64,000 nucleotides of DNA from Microbulbifer agarilyticus (GTDB taxonomy: Bacteria > Pseudomonadota > Gammaproteobacteria > Pseudomonadales > Cellvibrionaceae), in the NCBI RefSeq assembly GCF_020171345.1, contig NZ_JAIUZM010000003.1, positions 485,050 through 549,049 of the forward strand, read 5' to 3'. Numbering within the stretch: the first letter of the stretch is position 1; the number at the start of each line of letters is the position of its first letter. Made by a program: the position numbers and the translations under genes. Shown here in pieces: positions 55,925 to 64,000 of this stretch. The notes beneath the pieces are model-generated. The model ran no database searches. It was not told where the DNA came from and saw nothing but the letters and a program-made list of their open reading frames with translations.

Positions 55925-58030
55925 TTAATCAAAATTCGCTACTTGTGGCGAGCTTGTGCGTTTTTTAAGGCCGATAAAGTCGGCCATGATGTAACCCGCT
56001 TCGTTCAACACTGGATCGTCTTCCAGCGTGATTTCGCTCGGGCCACCTACCGGCGCTGTGTCATCGGACTCACTCTTTTCGTAGGCTTCAAACGTTGCGT
56101 AAGGCTCGAGACCTTTGGCCTGGCGACGCTGGTTCTCAATGGCCAGTACGCTCTGGTTAAGGTCTTCGCGCTCCTGAACGCGAGCGCCTTCGTTCAGAGA
56201 CACCGCTTTGCGGTTGGCGCGATCTGTCTGGAACTGGAACTGTTTGCGCAGGAATACAAAATCCGGATCCACCTCGGTGCGCTTGTCATGCTTTTTGATC
56301 AGCTCCGGCAAGATGTCTTTCAGGTTGAAATACTCCGCGTGGCGTACCGCGTGAATACGGTCCCAGGGCAGGGCAGTATCGTACGCGCTTTCACCGACGT
56401 TTTCGCTGTCGATTAGCTCCGGCATCAGGATGTCTGGAGTGACACCGGCATGCTGCGTGCTGTCACCCGACACACGGTAGAATTTGGACTGCGTAATCTT
56501 CAGTTGACCTTCCTTGAGCGGCGCCATGGTTTGCACGGTGCCTTTACCGAAAGACTGGTTACCTACCACCAAACCGCGTTTATAGTCTTGAATCGCCCCG
56601 GCAAAAATTTCCGATGCAGAGGCGGACAGACGGTTGATCAACACCACCAGCGGGCCGCGATACATGGCGCGGGAGCGCGATCGGTTGTGGCGAGAAATCT
56701 GCTCGTTTGCGTGGCGAATCTGCACCACCGGGCCCTGATCGATAAACAGGTCGGTGAGCATGGTCGCTTCCTGCAGGGAGCCGCCGCCATTGTTGCGCAG
56801 GTCCAGAATAATGCCATCCACACCTTCCTTCTGCAGCTCGTCCAGCAGGCGCGCTACGTCGCGGGTAGTGCTTTTGTAGTTCGGGTCGCGGCGGCGGTAG
56901 GCCTCGAAATCGATATAGAAGGTGGGCAGGTTAATCACACCAACCTTGAAGTTCTGATCGCCGTCGGAGAATTCGAAGGTCGCTTTTTTTGCGGCCTGAT
57001 CTTCGAGTTTAACCTTGCTGCGCTTAATGGTAATGGTGCGGTGCGTACCGTCACCGCCCGTAGGAATGGTTTCCAGGCGCACGTAGGTGCCTGCCGAGCC
57101 GCGAATCAGGTCCACAACATCGTCCAGGCGCCAGCCGACCACATCAACCATCTCGCCTTTCTGATCCTGGCCAACGCCTACGATCTTATCGTTCGGTTTT
57201 AGTTTGCCCGTGCGGTCCGCTGGGCCACCGGCGACCAGGCGCGCCACCTTGGTGTATTCGTCTTCCATCTGCAACACAGCGCCGATGCCCTCTAGGGACA
57301 GAGACATGCTCATGTTGAAGTTTTCCAGAGAGCGCGGCGACAGGTAGTTACTGTGCGGATCGTACAGACGGGTGAGCGAGTTCATGTACAGCTCGAACAC
57401 ATCGTCGGAGTTCTGCTGGTCGAGACGCTTCAGCTGGCCTGTGTAGCGGCGCTTCAACAGGTCGGCGATCTCATCATCGCTTTTGTCAGTAAGACGCAGG
57501 TTCAGCACGCTGCTTTTCAGGCGCTTGCGCCACAGGTCGTCAGCGGCGCTGATGGACTGCGGCCACTCGCTTTTCTCGCGGTCGAGCTCGAGGGATTCCT
57601 GTTTAGTGAAATCGAAATCCGGCAGGCCGTTTTCCAGCTGAGACACGATGTTGTTCAGGCGGTCGGTCATGCGCAGGTGGTAGCGGTTGTAGATATCAAA
57701 ACCGCGATCGACGTTGCCCGCGCGCAGGTCGTCGTCCAGCTGGGTGCGCCACTGACGGAATTCATTGATGTCGGAGGCGAGGAAATAGCTCTTGGTGGGG
57801 TCGAGACTATTAATGTATTCGTCCCACAGGCCAGCGGACATTTCATTGCCGACCTTGAGCTTGTTGTAGTGCAGCATCTCGAGTTTGCTGACGATCTCTT
57901 TTGCCGTGCCACCCTGGTCTTCATGGGGCTTCAGGTCTTTTGGATCTGCCGCCAGGGTCATTGGCGAGAGGAGAACCAGGAGAGATACGGACAGGCCGGA
58001 AATCAGATTAGCGAATCGATTGCTATGCAT
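55925..58030 (-). CDS. prc: Tail-specific protease Prc (S41A)
   Basis: This 701-residue periplasmic protease degrades proteins with non-polar C-termini and controls peptidoglycan hydrolases. It shows a signal peptide (cleavage near TLAA), an N-terminal helical region, a PDZ domain (around residue 240-330, IGAVLQMEDEYTKVARLVAG), the S41 core with Ser in RLSASASEIFAGAIQDY and Lys in GNQSFGKGTVQ, and a C-terminal DUF3340 region. Start: ATG at 58030 opens the signal peptide with AAAGAG upstream. Confidence 0.95.
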   Translation of the reverse strand: MHSNRFANLISGLSVSLLVLLSPMTLAADPKDLKPHEDQGGTAKEIVSKLEMLHYNKLKVGNEMSAGLWDEYINSLDPTKSYFLASDINEFRQWRTQLDDDLRAGNVDRGFDIYNRYHLRMTDRLNNIVSQLENGLPDFDFTKQESLELDREKSEWPQSISAADDLWRKRLKSSVLNLRLTDKSDDEIADLLKRRYTGQLKRLDQQNSDDVFELYMNSLTRLYDPHSNYLSPRSLENFNMSMSLSLEGIGAVLQMEDEYTKVARLVAGGPADRTGKLKPNDKIVGVGQDQKGEMVDVVGWRLDDVVDLIRGSAGTYVRLETIPTGGDGTHRTITIKRSKVKLEDQAAKKATFEFSDGDQNFKVGVINLPTFYIDFEAYRRRDPNYKSTTRDVARLLDELQKEGVDGIILDLRNNGGGSLQEATMLTDLFIDQGPVVQIRHANEQISRHNRSRSRAMYRGPLVVLINRLSASASEIFAGAIQDYKRGLVVGNQSFGKGTVQTMAPLKEGQLKITQSKFYRVSGDSTQHAGVTPDILMPELIDSENVGESAYDTALPWDRIHAVRHAEYFNLKDILPELIKKHDKRTEVDPDFVFLRKQFQFQTDRANRKAVSLNEGARVQEREDLNQSVLAIENQRRQAKGLEPYATFEAYEKSESDDTAPVGGPSEITLEDDPVLNEAGYIMADFIGLKKRTSSPQVANFD

Positions 58031-58407
58031 AAGGAGTCTCTTTATACGTCCTACTTCAAGGCGCCCCACTGTCTAGTTTGAGCCGGAAGAGGGCTTCCGG
58101 AGCAGTGGCGACTTATAGCTTAGGACAAGTATAAAGGCTGAAAGCTCCGAAAGGCATGAAATGCTTCTTCAAGAAGGCGAATGGTTTCCTGTTTGGGGCG
58201 AATGGTGAAATGAATTGGCCGCCATAAGCGGATTAGCGATACACAATTGCTCACTTTGTCAGCACTCAGGCGCTCGTTCCGGGGGTAAGCGGTGATTGCC
58301 CGCCCTGAAATGCCTACCTAGGCGGCACATATCAGCACTTTGGTATGGGAAATTGGCCCTCGCCGCCAGCACATGCTCTCAGTGGTAAGTTGGACCGTAC
58401 AGTCGCG
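58031..58407. other. Intergenic region between modC end and prc start
   Basis: About 380 bp without a supported gene. It should contain the prc promoter. A small perfect hairpin, CCGGAAG / CTTCCGG with loop AGGG, lies at 58083-58100 without a T run. No terminator for modC was seen. Confidence 0.5.
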
Positions 58408-59598
58408 CTAGCGCACAATCGCCACCGACTTAATCTGCGCCCAAACCTCTTCACCGGCTGCTAAGCCCAATGCATCCTGCGAGCGGCGCGTGACCCTCGC
58501 GGTGATGATGCCTCGGTTGTCGGATATCGATGTAGCACGAGGGGTCATACGTACCAGCACCATGGCTGGATCTTTGTCCGCTGTGATATCGACCACCTGC
58601 ATTGGCAGCCGGTTGAGGATGCTTGAGTCTGTGTCTTCGGTGCGGGTGAGGCTGACGTCGCGGGCCAATACCCTTATACGGATACGTTCGCCCGGTGCTT
58701 CACCGCTGTCGCGCAACCACAGGTCTCCACCGTCAAAGCGTGCCCGTAACAAGTTCCACTGAGCATCACGTTCAATCACATCTGCTTCCAGCAGCACACC
58801 CAGATCATCCCCCAGTTGCACCGGAAAATCCGTGCGTGAGAGCAATGCCGGCGCGGCTCCGGACTCCCGGATGCGGCCGTCTTCCATCAGCAGCAGATGG
58901 TCCGCAAGGCGTGCGATCTCGTCTACAGAATGGCTGACATACAGAATAGGGATGTCCAGCGACTGATGGAGCTTTTCCAGGTAGGGCAAGATTTCGCGCT
59001 TGCGCGCGAGATCCAACGCCGCCAGTGGCTCATCCATTAACAACAGCCGTGGCTTAACCAGCAAAGCTCGCGCAATGGCGACTCGCTGTTGCTCTCCGCC
59101 AGAAAGGGATTCCGGGTGGGCATCGAGCAGGCCGCCCAAATCCATCAGCTGCACAATCTCTTCGTATGCTTCTACGCTGACCGGTTGCGTTGCGCGCTTG
59201 CGCGCAAATGTGAGATTGCCCTCCACAGTCAGATGCGGAAAGAGGCTCGGCTGCTGGAATACATAACCGATCGGGCGTTTGTGCACCGGTAGGTTTGTTG
59301 CCTGAGGAGCGGCGGATTGCCAAGTTACCCCATTTACCCGGAGGTGGCTCTCAACGCAGGGTTGTAAGCCGGCGATGCAGCGCAAAAGCGTGGTTTTACC
59401 GGAGCCGGAAGGGCCGAAAATACCGGTAACACCGCTAGCCGGTATGGAGAAATTCACATCCAGAAGAAAATCGGTTTGTTGTCGGCCTCGGGCGAATGGC
59501 AGATAAAACCGACCGTCAATGGTGTTGGTCGCCGCCGGCGGATTGGTAAAAGGGTTTATTTGGTTTCCGGTAGGATTTTTTATTGGGTTAGGGGCCAT
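58408..59598 (-). CDS. modC: Molybdate ABC transporter ATPase ModC
   Basis: This 396-residue protein has an ABC domain (Walker [19 protein letters not shown], signature [15 protein letters not shown], Walker [13 protein letters not shown]) and a C-terminal TOBE/molybdopterin-binding domain (residues about 325-393). It energises molybdate import with ModB. The first 45 residues are an extension rich in Pro and Asn before the ABC fold. The ATG at 59598 overlaps the end of modB by 11 bases. Confidence 0.94.
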   Translation of the reverse strand: MAPNPIKNPTGNQINPFTNPPAATNTIDGRFYLPFARGRQQTDFLLDVNFSIPASGVTGIFGPSGSGKTTLLRCIAGLQPCVESHLRVNGVTWQSAAPQATNLPVHKRPIGYVFQQPSLFPHLTVEGNLTFARKRATQPVSVEAYEEIVQLMDLGGLLDAHPESLSGGEQQRVAIARALLVKPRLLLMDEPLAALDLARKREILPYLEKLHQSLDIPILYVSHSVDEIARLADHLLLMEDGRIRESGAAPALLSRTDFPVQLGDDLGVLLEADVIERDAQWNLLRARFDGGDLWLRDSGEAPGERIRIRVLARDVSLTRTEDTDSSILNRLPMQVVDITADKDPAMVLVRMTPRATSISDNRGIITARVTRRSQDALGLAAGEEVWAQIKSVAIVR

Positions 59599-60280
59599 AG
59601 CGCCATCCTCCCGCGGATTTACGCTGCTGTAAGACATACAGGGCCAGCAGTACGGAAAACGAAAAGATGAGCATGGCCGCAGAAAGCCAATGCGCTTGAG
59701 AGTATTCGAGGGCTTCAACATGGTCGTAGATCTGAATCGAAACAACCTTGGTGACGCCCGGAATATTGCCCCCAATCATCAGGATTACGCCAAACTCGCC
59801 CACTGTGTGGGCAAACCCCAGCACCGCGGCAGTGATCAGGCCGGGTTTGGCCAGCGGCAGTGTGACATGCCAAAAGCGATCCCACGGGCCTGCGCGCAAA
59901 GTAGCGGCAACCTCGGCTGGGCGCTGTCCCTGCGCTTCAATCGCGTTTTGTATCGGTTGCACCACAAACGGTAGCGAATACAGCAATGACGCAATGACCA
60001 GACCGGGAAAGGTGAACGGCAGTGTCCCGAGCCCCAAGGATTCTGTGAGTTTTCCCAGTGGACCCTGCGGGCCCATAAAGATGAGCAAATAAAATCCGAG
60101 CACTGTTGGTGGAAGTATCAGTGGCAGGGTGACGAGCGCACTCACCGGACCTTTCCACCAGGACCGCGTTTTTGCCAGCCAATAAGCCAGCGGTGTGCCG
60201 AGGATCATCAGCAACAGTGTCACCGTCGTTGCGAGCTTTAGTGTCAGCCATATTGCGGCGAGATCAGCATCACTGAGCAT
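59588..60280 (-). CDS. modB: Molybdate ABC transporter permease ModB
   Basis: This 230-residue inner-membrane permease has five to six helices and the EAA loop ([20 protein letters not shown]). The segment [19 protein letters not shown] is typical of ModB. It overlaps modA by 11 bases and modC by 11 bases, so the three genes form one coupled operon. Confidence 0.96.
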   Translation of the reverse strand: MLSDADLAAIWLTLKLATTVTLLLMILGTPLAYWLAKTRSWWKGPVSALVTLPLILPPTVLGFYLLIFMGPQGPLGKLTESLGLGTLPFTFPGLVIASLLYSLPFVVQPIQNAIEAQGQRPAEVAATLRAGPWDRFWHVTLPLAKPGLITAAVLGFAHTVGEFGVILMIGGNIPGVTKVVSIQIYDHVEALEYSQAHWLSAAMLIFSFSVLLALYVLQQRKSAGGWRYGP

Positions 60281-61127
60281 CGGGCACCCCCTGAGTGGAG
60301 GGGGCGGGAGGCTCGGGGTTGGTTGCGCTTATAAGGTAGCCGTATGACCCGATGATTGCGCGGGCTTCGGGGGTGCGGAGAAATGCCCAAAATGCCTGCG
60401 TCGCGGCCATACGCGCGGGTGAGCCTACCGCTGCATTTTTGAGTATCACGGCGTCTTGGCGGATCGGTTGGTACAATGCCTGTGGTACCAGCCAGGATGA
60501 GCCTCTGGTGATTTCGCCATCCCGATAGACCTGGGAGAGGGCAATCAATCCAAGCTTCGCGTTGCCACTCGCCACGTACTGGAAGGCTTGGGAAATATTT
60601 TCCCCAAGTACGCGGCGCCCGCGGGTTCCCTCTTCAAGTTCTAGCGCCGTCAAGGTTTCCATTGCGGCGACCCCATAAGGGGCCAGCTTTGGATTGGCGA
60701 TTGCGAGCTTGCGAAAGCGATCACCGGCCAGCACAGCCGGCCCATCAGCAATCAGCGTACTATCGGTAGACCACAGCACCAGCTGACCAAGCGCATACGT
60801 CAGACGGGAATCACTAATGGCAAGGTCTCGCTCGATCAGATGGTTGACCTTGTCCTGGTCTGCGGAGAAGAAAGCGTCGTAGGGCGCACCATGGTATACC
60901 TGAGCATACAGCTTTCCGGACGAGCCAAACGCGAGGCGCAGCCGATGCCCCTCCGATACGCGCTCAAAGGCGACCGCAATTTCCCGCATGGGGGCAGCAA
61001 AATTGGAAGCAACGGCAATCGTAATTTCGCCGGCAGTACTGAAACATGCATAGGCGCCAGCCAGCACGCCGCAAAGCACTCGCAGCAGGCGGCGGAAAGA
61101 AGGGGGGCGGGCTGGCGTTCCCTGCAC
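60270..61127 (-). CDS. modA: Molybdate-binding periplasmic protein ModA
   Basis: This 285-residue substrate-binding protein has a signal peptide (cleavage near CFSTAG) and the oxyanion-binding start [20 protein letters not shown]. The segment [20 protein letters not shown] is the ModA signature. It delivers molybdate to ModBC. The GTG start at 61127 has AGGAG at ideal spacing; no ATG fits. No ModE box of the usual form was found upstream. Confidence 0.95.
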   Translation of the reverse strand: MQGTPARPPSFRRLLRVLCGVLAGAYACFSTAGEITIAVASNFAAPMREIAVAFERVSEGHRLRLAFGSSGKLYAQVYHGAPYDAFFSADQDKVNHLIERDLAISDSRLTYALGQLVLWSTDSTLIADGPAVLAGDRFRKLAIANPKLAPYGVAAMETLTALELEEGTRGRRVLGENISQAFQYVASGNAKLGLIALSQVYRDGEITRGSSWLVPQALYQPIRQDAVILKNAAVGSPARMAATQAFWAFLRTPEARAIIGSYGYLISATNPEPPAPSTQGVPDAQ

Positions 61128-61333
61128 GAAATGACTCCTGAATACCGGTTCCGGGCACGTGGCGCGGTATGACCGCGGTATAGTTGTTCATCTGACCGGG
61201 CATTTCAAGGCCGTGCGAACGTCACGTTGGTTGAACTGTACTGACCAGTGTGTGTAGAAAGTGTAAGAATACGCCCAGTTAACCGACAAACCATCGTGGC
61301 GGCAAAAGCGCCATTAGTAGTGGGAGTTAGTGC

Positions 61334-61987
61334 ATGACGGAAAGTGTCCGCGTTGGCCAGAATGGTATTGAAACTGGTCGAACACCACAGGCCCAGACGC
61401 TCCAGGACGTGCAGTTTCTGACCGAATTGCGGCAACAGATGCTCAAATTCGCGCGTCTGCAACTGCGCGACGACGACCAGGCGGAAGACGCCGTACAGGA
61501 AGCCCTGGCCGGTGCACTCAAGAACGAGGACTCCTTCAAGCGCCAGGCCGCACTGCGCACCTGGGTATTTTCGATCTTGAAGTACAAAATTGCCGACATC
61601 CTGCGTTATCGGCAGCGTGTGATCGCCACCAGTGAACTGGGCGATGACGAGTACCGCGAACAGGCGTTTATGGATGGGCTCTTTAATAGTGGGGGGCACT
61701 GGCACAAAGCGGAGCGCCCGAGTAGCTGGACTGGTCCACAAGGCGGTGTCCACAGTGATCATTTTTGGCGGGTGTTCGATGCCTGCCTGAATGGGCTGCC
61801 TGAAAAGCAGGCACGGGTGTTTATGATGCGCGAGTTTATTGAGCTCGAATCCGAAGAGATCTGTGAGCAACTCACCCTCAGCACCAGCAATCTTCACGTC
61901 ACCCTGTATCGCGCCAGGCTGCGCTTGCGGGAGTGCCTGGAAAATGGCTGGTTCGATCCGTCGACCGCGGAGGACGCAACACCATGA
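61334..61987 (+). CDS. ECF-type RNA polymerase sigma factor
   Basis: This 217-residue sigma-70 family protein has region 2 (residues about 25-95: AEDAVQEALAGAL, TWVFSILKYKIADILR) and region 4 (about 150-205: LPEKQARVFMMREFIELESE, then NLHVTLYRARLRLREC). An insert rich in Gly, His and Trp between the two (GGHWHKAERPSSW) is seen in one ECF group. It overlaps its small downstream partner (ATGA), indicating coupled translation and probable sigma/anti-sigma pairing. Confidence 0.9.
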   Translation: MTESVRVGQNGIETGRTPQAQTLQDVQFLTELRQQMLKFARLQLRDDDQAEDAVQEALAGALKNEDSFKRQAALRTWVFSILKYKIADILRYRQRVIATSELGDDEYREQAFMDGLFNSGGHWHKAERPSSWTGPQGGVHSDHFWRVFDACLNGLPEKQARVFMMREFIELESEEICEQLTLSTSNLHVTLYRARLRLRECLENGWFDPSTAEDATP

Positions 61988-62211
61988 TGGACTGCAAACA
62001 GGCAACGCGTCTCCTGTCTGAGCAGCAGGAGCGCAACCTCAGCCGGCGCGAAAAGCTCGCGCTCAAGTTTCACGTGTTCATGTGCAAAGCCTGCCGAAAC
62101 TTTGGGCGGCAAATGGGCACCTTGCGTGACCTGGCCCGCTCTTATGCCAAGGGTGAAGATAGAATTCGAGGCCACGAACAATCCAAGGATTCAAACACTC
62201 AGGACGAGTAG
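61984..62211 (+). CDS. Small zinc-finger (HC2-type) putative anti-sigma factor
   Basis: This 75-residue protein has the zf-HC2 arrangement: an early Cys (MMDCKQA) and then HVFMCKAC (H-x3-C-x2-C) near residues 35-42. It has no membrane helix, so it is a soluble zinc-binding anti-sigma candidate. The start ATG overlaps the stop of the sigma-factor gene. Regulation by redox or zinc is plausible for ZAS-type proteins but is not shown. Confidence 0.8.
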   Translation: MMDCKQATRLLSEQQERNLSRREKLALKFHVFMCKACRNFGRQMGTLRDLARSYAKGEDRIRGHEQSKDSNTQDE

Positions 62212-62225
62212 CCCACTGCAGCCCG

Positions 62226-63209
62226 TTAATCCAACGGGCTAACCACTCCACGCTCGTGCACGCCGACAACATGGGTGTAGATCATCGTGGTATTGATATC
62301 ACTGTGCCCAAGTAACTCCTGGATGTTTCGGATATCGGTACCTTTCGACAAAAGGTTCGTCGCAAATGAATGGCGAAATGTATGGCAGCTCGCCTTTTTA
62401 CGGATACCGGCAGATCGCAATGCGGTCGCCACTGCTCTTCGCACTTGCTGCTCCCCAAGATGGTGGCGCCGGATAACATCGCTGCGTGGGTCGGTCGACC
62501 GCTCGCGCGCTGGGAAAACATACTGCCAGCCTGGACTTGTCGCTGCACGCGGATACTTCTTTGCAAGGGCGCCCGGCAGGTACACCGCCCCAAACCCCTC
62601 GTCCAGGTCACGCTTGTGGAGTGCCAGTGCATAGTCGACCTGGGTCTTCAGCGGCTCCAATAGTGAACCCGGCAGCACCGTCCGCCGCCACTTGTCCCCC
62701 TTGCTTTCGCGGATAAACAAGCACTGATGGCCAAAATCGATATCCTGTACCCGTAGCCGCACAGCCTCCATTACACGTAGACCAGACCCATACATAAGGC
62801 TCACCGCAAGCTTGTGATGGCCCTTTAGGCCACCGAGTACCGCCATGGCTTCATCATGGGTAAATACGACCGGGAGCCGTTTGCCCTTACTGGTTCGTTC
62901 AAACTGAAGATCGCCAAGCTCAATATTCAAAAATTGCTTATAAAGGAACACAATCGCGTTCAACGCTGTTTTCTGCGTGTTGATAGCAACCGACCGGCGA
63001 TTCGCTAGATAGCCAAGCCATTCGTCCACCTGCGCTTTTCCCATGTCTTCAGGCCGCTGCATGCCATTGAATCGAATAAAGTCCTTTATCCAAAAGCAAT
63101 AGGTCTTTTCGGTTTTGTAGGCGAGCTGTCGGGTACGCATAAATGTGCGCAGGCGATCCATAAAGCGCGTTGGTTTAGCGGGGAGGGGCGTTGGAATATC
63201 GTCCATCAT
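62226..63209 (-). CDS. intI: Integron integrase IntI (tyrosine recombinase)
   Basis: This 327-residue tyrosine recombinase has an N-terminal SAM-like domain and the catalytic residues Arg ([13 protein letters not shown]), His-x-x-Arg ([12 protein letters not shown]), His ([14 protein letters not shown]) and Tyr (IYTHV). The additional segment found only in integron integrases lies between the catalytic boxes: [15 protein letters not shown] followed by KKYPRA. It inserts and excises gene cassettes at attI and attC. The ATG at 63209 has AAAGGA upstream; an adjacent ATG is at 63206. Its LexA box and the divergent cassette lie immediately to the right. Confidence 0.93.
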   Translation of the reverse strand: MMDDIPTPLPAKPTRFMDRLRTFMRTRQLAYKTEKTYCFWIKDFIRFNGMQRPEDMGKAQVDEWLGYLANRRSVAINTQKTALNAIVFLYKQFLNIELGDLQFERTSKGKRLPVVFTHDEAMAVLGGLKGHHKLAVSLMYGSGLRVMEAVRLRVQDIDFGHQCLFIRESKGDKWRRTVLPGSLLEPLKTQVDYALALHKRDLDEGFGAVYLPGALAKKYPRAATSPGWQYVFPARERSTDPRSDVIRRHHLGEQQVRRAVATALRSAGIRKKASCHTFRHSFATNLLSKGTDIRNIQELLGHSDINTTMIYTHVVGVHERGVVSPLD

Positions 63210-63235
63210 GCATTCCTTTGCATCGATATATTGAA

Positions 63236-63251
63236 CTGTATTTGTATACAG
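63236..63251 (-). promoter_or_regulatory. LexA (SOS) box in the intI promoter region
   Basis: CTGTATTTGTATACAG matches the gammaproteobacterial LexA consensus CTGT-N8-ACAG perfectly. It lies 27-42 bases upstream of the intI ATG and overlaps the likely promoter. SOS control of integron integrases through LexA is established in other integrons. Confidence 0.88.
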
Positions 63252-63542
63252 TATTTTTTGACAAGACTGGACGGAAATCAACCTGAAAATCGCGCGTGAC
63301 GACCACTATTTCGGCGGTGCAGCCGAAAACCATGAAAAAATGTCCAAATATCAATGCCTTAGAGGGCGTATTTGAAAGTGGGATAGTAGTCGCGACGATC
63401 GAATTCGCCACGTGTAGCAGGGGTAGGTGTGCTTCTTAAGTTGCTGAATATCAAAGAATATTTGATATCATTGGCACAAAATTTTGCTTTGAATAGTTTT
63501 CATGGAATAGTAGTCTTTGGGACTACGATTAAAATGTTAAGT
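63252..63542 (+). other. attI region of the integron
   Basis: The sequence between intI and the first cassette ends in the core GTTAAGT (63536-63542), which fits the GTTRRRY crossover site; the cassette would begin at TTAAGT (63537). The segment is AT-rich from about 63440 and includes an 8-bp inverted repeat (ATATCAAA at 63448-63455, TTTGATAT at 63461-63468). A weak cassette promoter candidate is TTGGCA at 63471 with TAGTTT 17 bases later. The exact extent of attI and its integrase binding sites cannot be defined by eye. Confidence 0.65.
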
Positions 63543-63560
63543 GAGTCTGGAGTAGTGATC

Positions 63561-63884
63561 ATGGAAAGACGTGTAAAAGTCACAATTGGAGCGTTGGCTG
63601 TCTTGCTATCACTTGTTGCCTACTATTTTGGTGCGGCCGTGTTTACTCCTGCTGTACTTCTGTCTTTGGTATCAGCACCATTAGCGGTATTCTCATTGTT
63701 TAATGGAGTGTGGCGGCTTGGTTTCTTAGCATTATATTTTTCCATCGGTGCAGTAGTAATATCGCCCGCTATTGGGCTTTCTGCGCAAATATCAGATAGC
63801 TTATTTGTCATCACGTCATGCGTAGGTTTAATAATTTCTGTGGTCCTTTGGGTCAGCTGGCGTCGCAGCAATAAAGTCACTTAA
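63561..63884 (+). CDS. Integron cassette gene: small membrane protein of unknown function
   Basis: This 107-residue protein consists almost entirely of four hydrophobic segments and ends in a basic tail (SWRRSNKVT). No family is recognised. The ATG has GGAG 8 bases upstream. The stop codon TAA lies within the attC core ACTTAAC, a common cassette arrangement. Base composition is clearly richer in AT than the surrounding chromosome, indicating foreign origin. It is the first cassette after attI and probably the most strongly expressed one. Confidence 0.75.
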   Translation: MERRVKVTIGALAVLLSLVAYYFGAAVFTPAVLLSLVSAPLAVFSLFNGVWRLGFLALYFSIGAVVISPAIGLSAQISDSLFVITSCVGLIISVVLWVSWRRSNKVT

Positions 63885-63892
63885 CAAGTGAC
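63879..63892 (+). repeat. 5' end of a cassette attC site, interrupted by an insertion sequence
   Basis: ACTTAAC (63879-63885) fits the attC R'' consensus RYYYAAC and is the exact reverse complement of GTTAAGT at the cassette start, as required for one cassette. Only the first part of an attC is present; the rest is replaced by transposase-linked sequence. The right boundary is approximate. Confidence 0.7.
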
Positions 63893-64000
63893 TATGGTGT
63901 CCCGTCAAGCGATTAAGCCATTTTTTCATCCCAGTACGTGTTGTTTTTAACCATGGTATTGAGGATCGTGAGTTGCTTTCGCATGCAGGCAACGATGGCA
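63893..64000 (-). mobile_element. IS110-family insertion sequence, 3' (right) end
   Basis: An insertion sequence enters the window from the right with its transposase gene on the minus strand. Only about 20-30 bp lie between the transposase stop and the interrupted attC, so its 3' non-coding end is short. The element boundary near 63893 is an estimate from where the attC sequence stops. Confidence 0.65.
63913..64000 (-). CDS. IS110-family transposase (C-terminal 28 residues, partial)
   Basis: The minus-strand frame encodes AIVACMRKQLTILNTMVKNN followed by TYWDEKMA and a stop. This matches the conserved C-terminal end of IS110-family DEDD transposases (VACMRKLLTILN type). The catalytic domains lie outside the window. 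Confidence 0.8.
   Translation of the reverse strand, partial: AIVACMRKQLTILNTMVKNNTYWDEKMA

Noticed and set aside
61128..61333. Molybdenum cofactor riboswitch or ModE site upstream of modA
   Set aside because: The region is short, the ribosome-binding site is close to a conventional promoter distance, and no known motif was recognisable.
61205..62005. Long minus-strand open frame opposite the sigma factor gene
   Set aside because: It mirrors the sigma factor gene, which has clear region 2 and 4 motifs and a coupled downstream gene.
63429..63560. Longer version of the cassette protein starting at 63429
   Set aside because: It would cross the GTTAAGT cassette boundary into attI; the ATG at 63561 has a good ribosome-binding site inside the cassette.

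Overview
The window is chromosomal DNA of a free-living, probably marine gammaproteobacterium of the Cellvibrionales type. I infer a Microbulbifer- or Saccharophagus-like organism from the gene content: complete type II secretion, M16, S8 and Prc peptidases, a GacA/UvrY-uvrC-pgsA block, an ETF/ETF-QO block, and moderately high GC. The species cannot be fixed from sequence alone.

Layout: 1-6.3 kb holds the 5' part of a lipoprotein oligopeptidase B, a ZIP-like membrane protein, an OsmC-YcaO fusion and a large secreted protein with one CxxCH motif. From 6.4 to 10.6 kb lie a two-domain M16 peptidase lipoprotein and a porin. From 10.9 to 21.6 kb runs the comEC-exbB-exbD-msbA-lpxK-kdsB-murB series (DNA uptake, energy coupling, lipid A transport and synthesis, KDO activation, peptidoglycan), interrupted by an outer-membrane protein gene and a secreted acidic protein gene. 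From 22 to 25.3 kb lie uvrY, uvrC and pgsA. An accessory stretch (25.3-30 kb) carries an S8 protease, a decayed acyltransferase, a secreted HNH-type nuclease and a DUF1254 protein. tRNA-Leu, tRNA-Cys and tRNA-Pro flank a gluzincin-like peptidase gene and a possible small RNA (about 30.43-30.60 kb). From 32.2 to 34.6 kb are tesB, a TetR regulator and a DUF1285 gene. ETF-QO and etfBA are divergent (34.8-38.6 kb), with a PsrA-like palindrome between them. gspC-M occupies 38.8-49.5 kb. Next come two small genes, a degenerate hybrid sensor kinase, arsC-acr3-arsH, xthA, prc, modABC, and an ECF sigma factor with a small zinc-binding partner.

The right end (62.2-64.0 kb) is the most notable part: an integron. 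It has a divergent integron-type integrase gene with a perfect CTGT-N8-ACAG LexA box in its promoter region, an attI/cassette boundary GTTAAGT, and one cassette encoding an unrecognised 107-residue membrane protein. The attC begins with ACTTAAC, the exact complement of the cassette start. Immediately beyond lies the 3' end of an IS110-family transposase gene, so the attC appears to be split by an insertion sequence. The cassette region is visibly richer in AT than the rest.

Start codons were adjusted where a ribosome-binding site, a signal peptide or an overlap with the upstream gene favoured an internal start. All functional calls rest on motifs and family knowledge read by eye; no database search was run.
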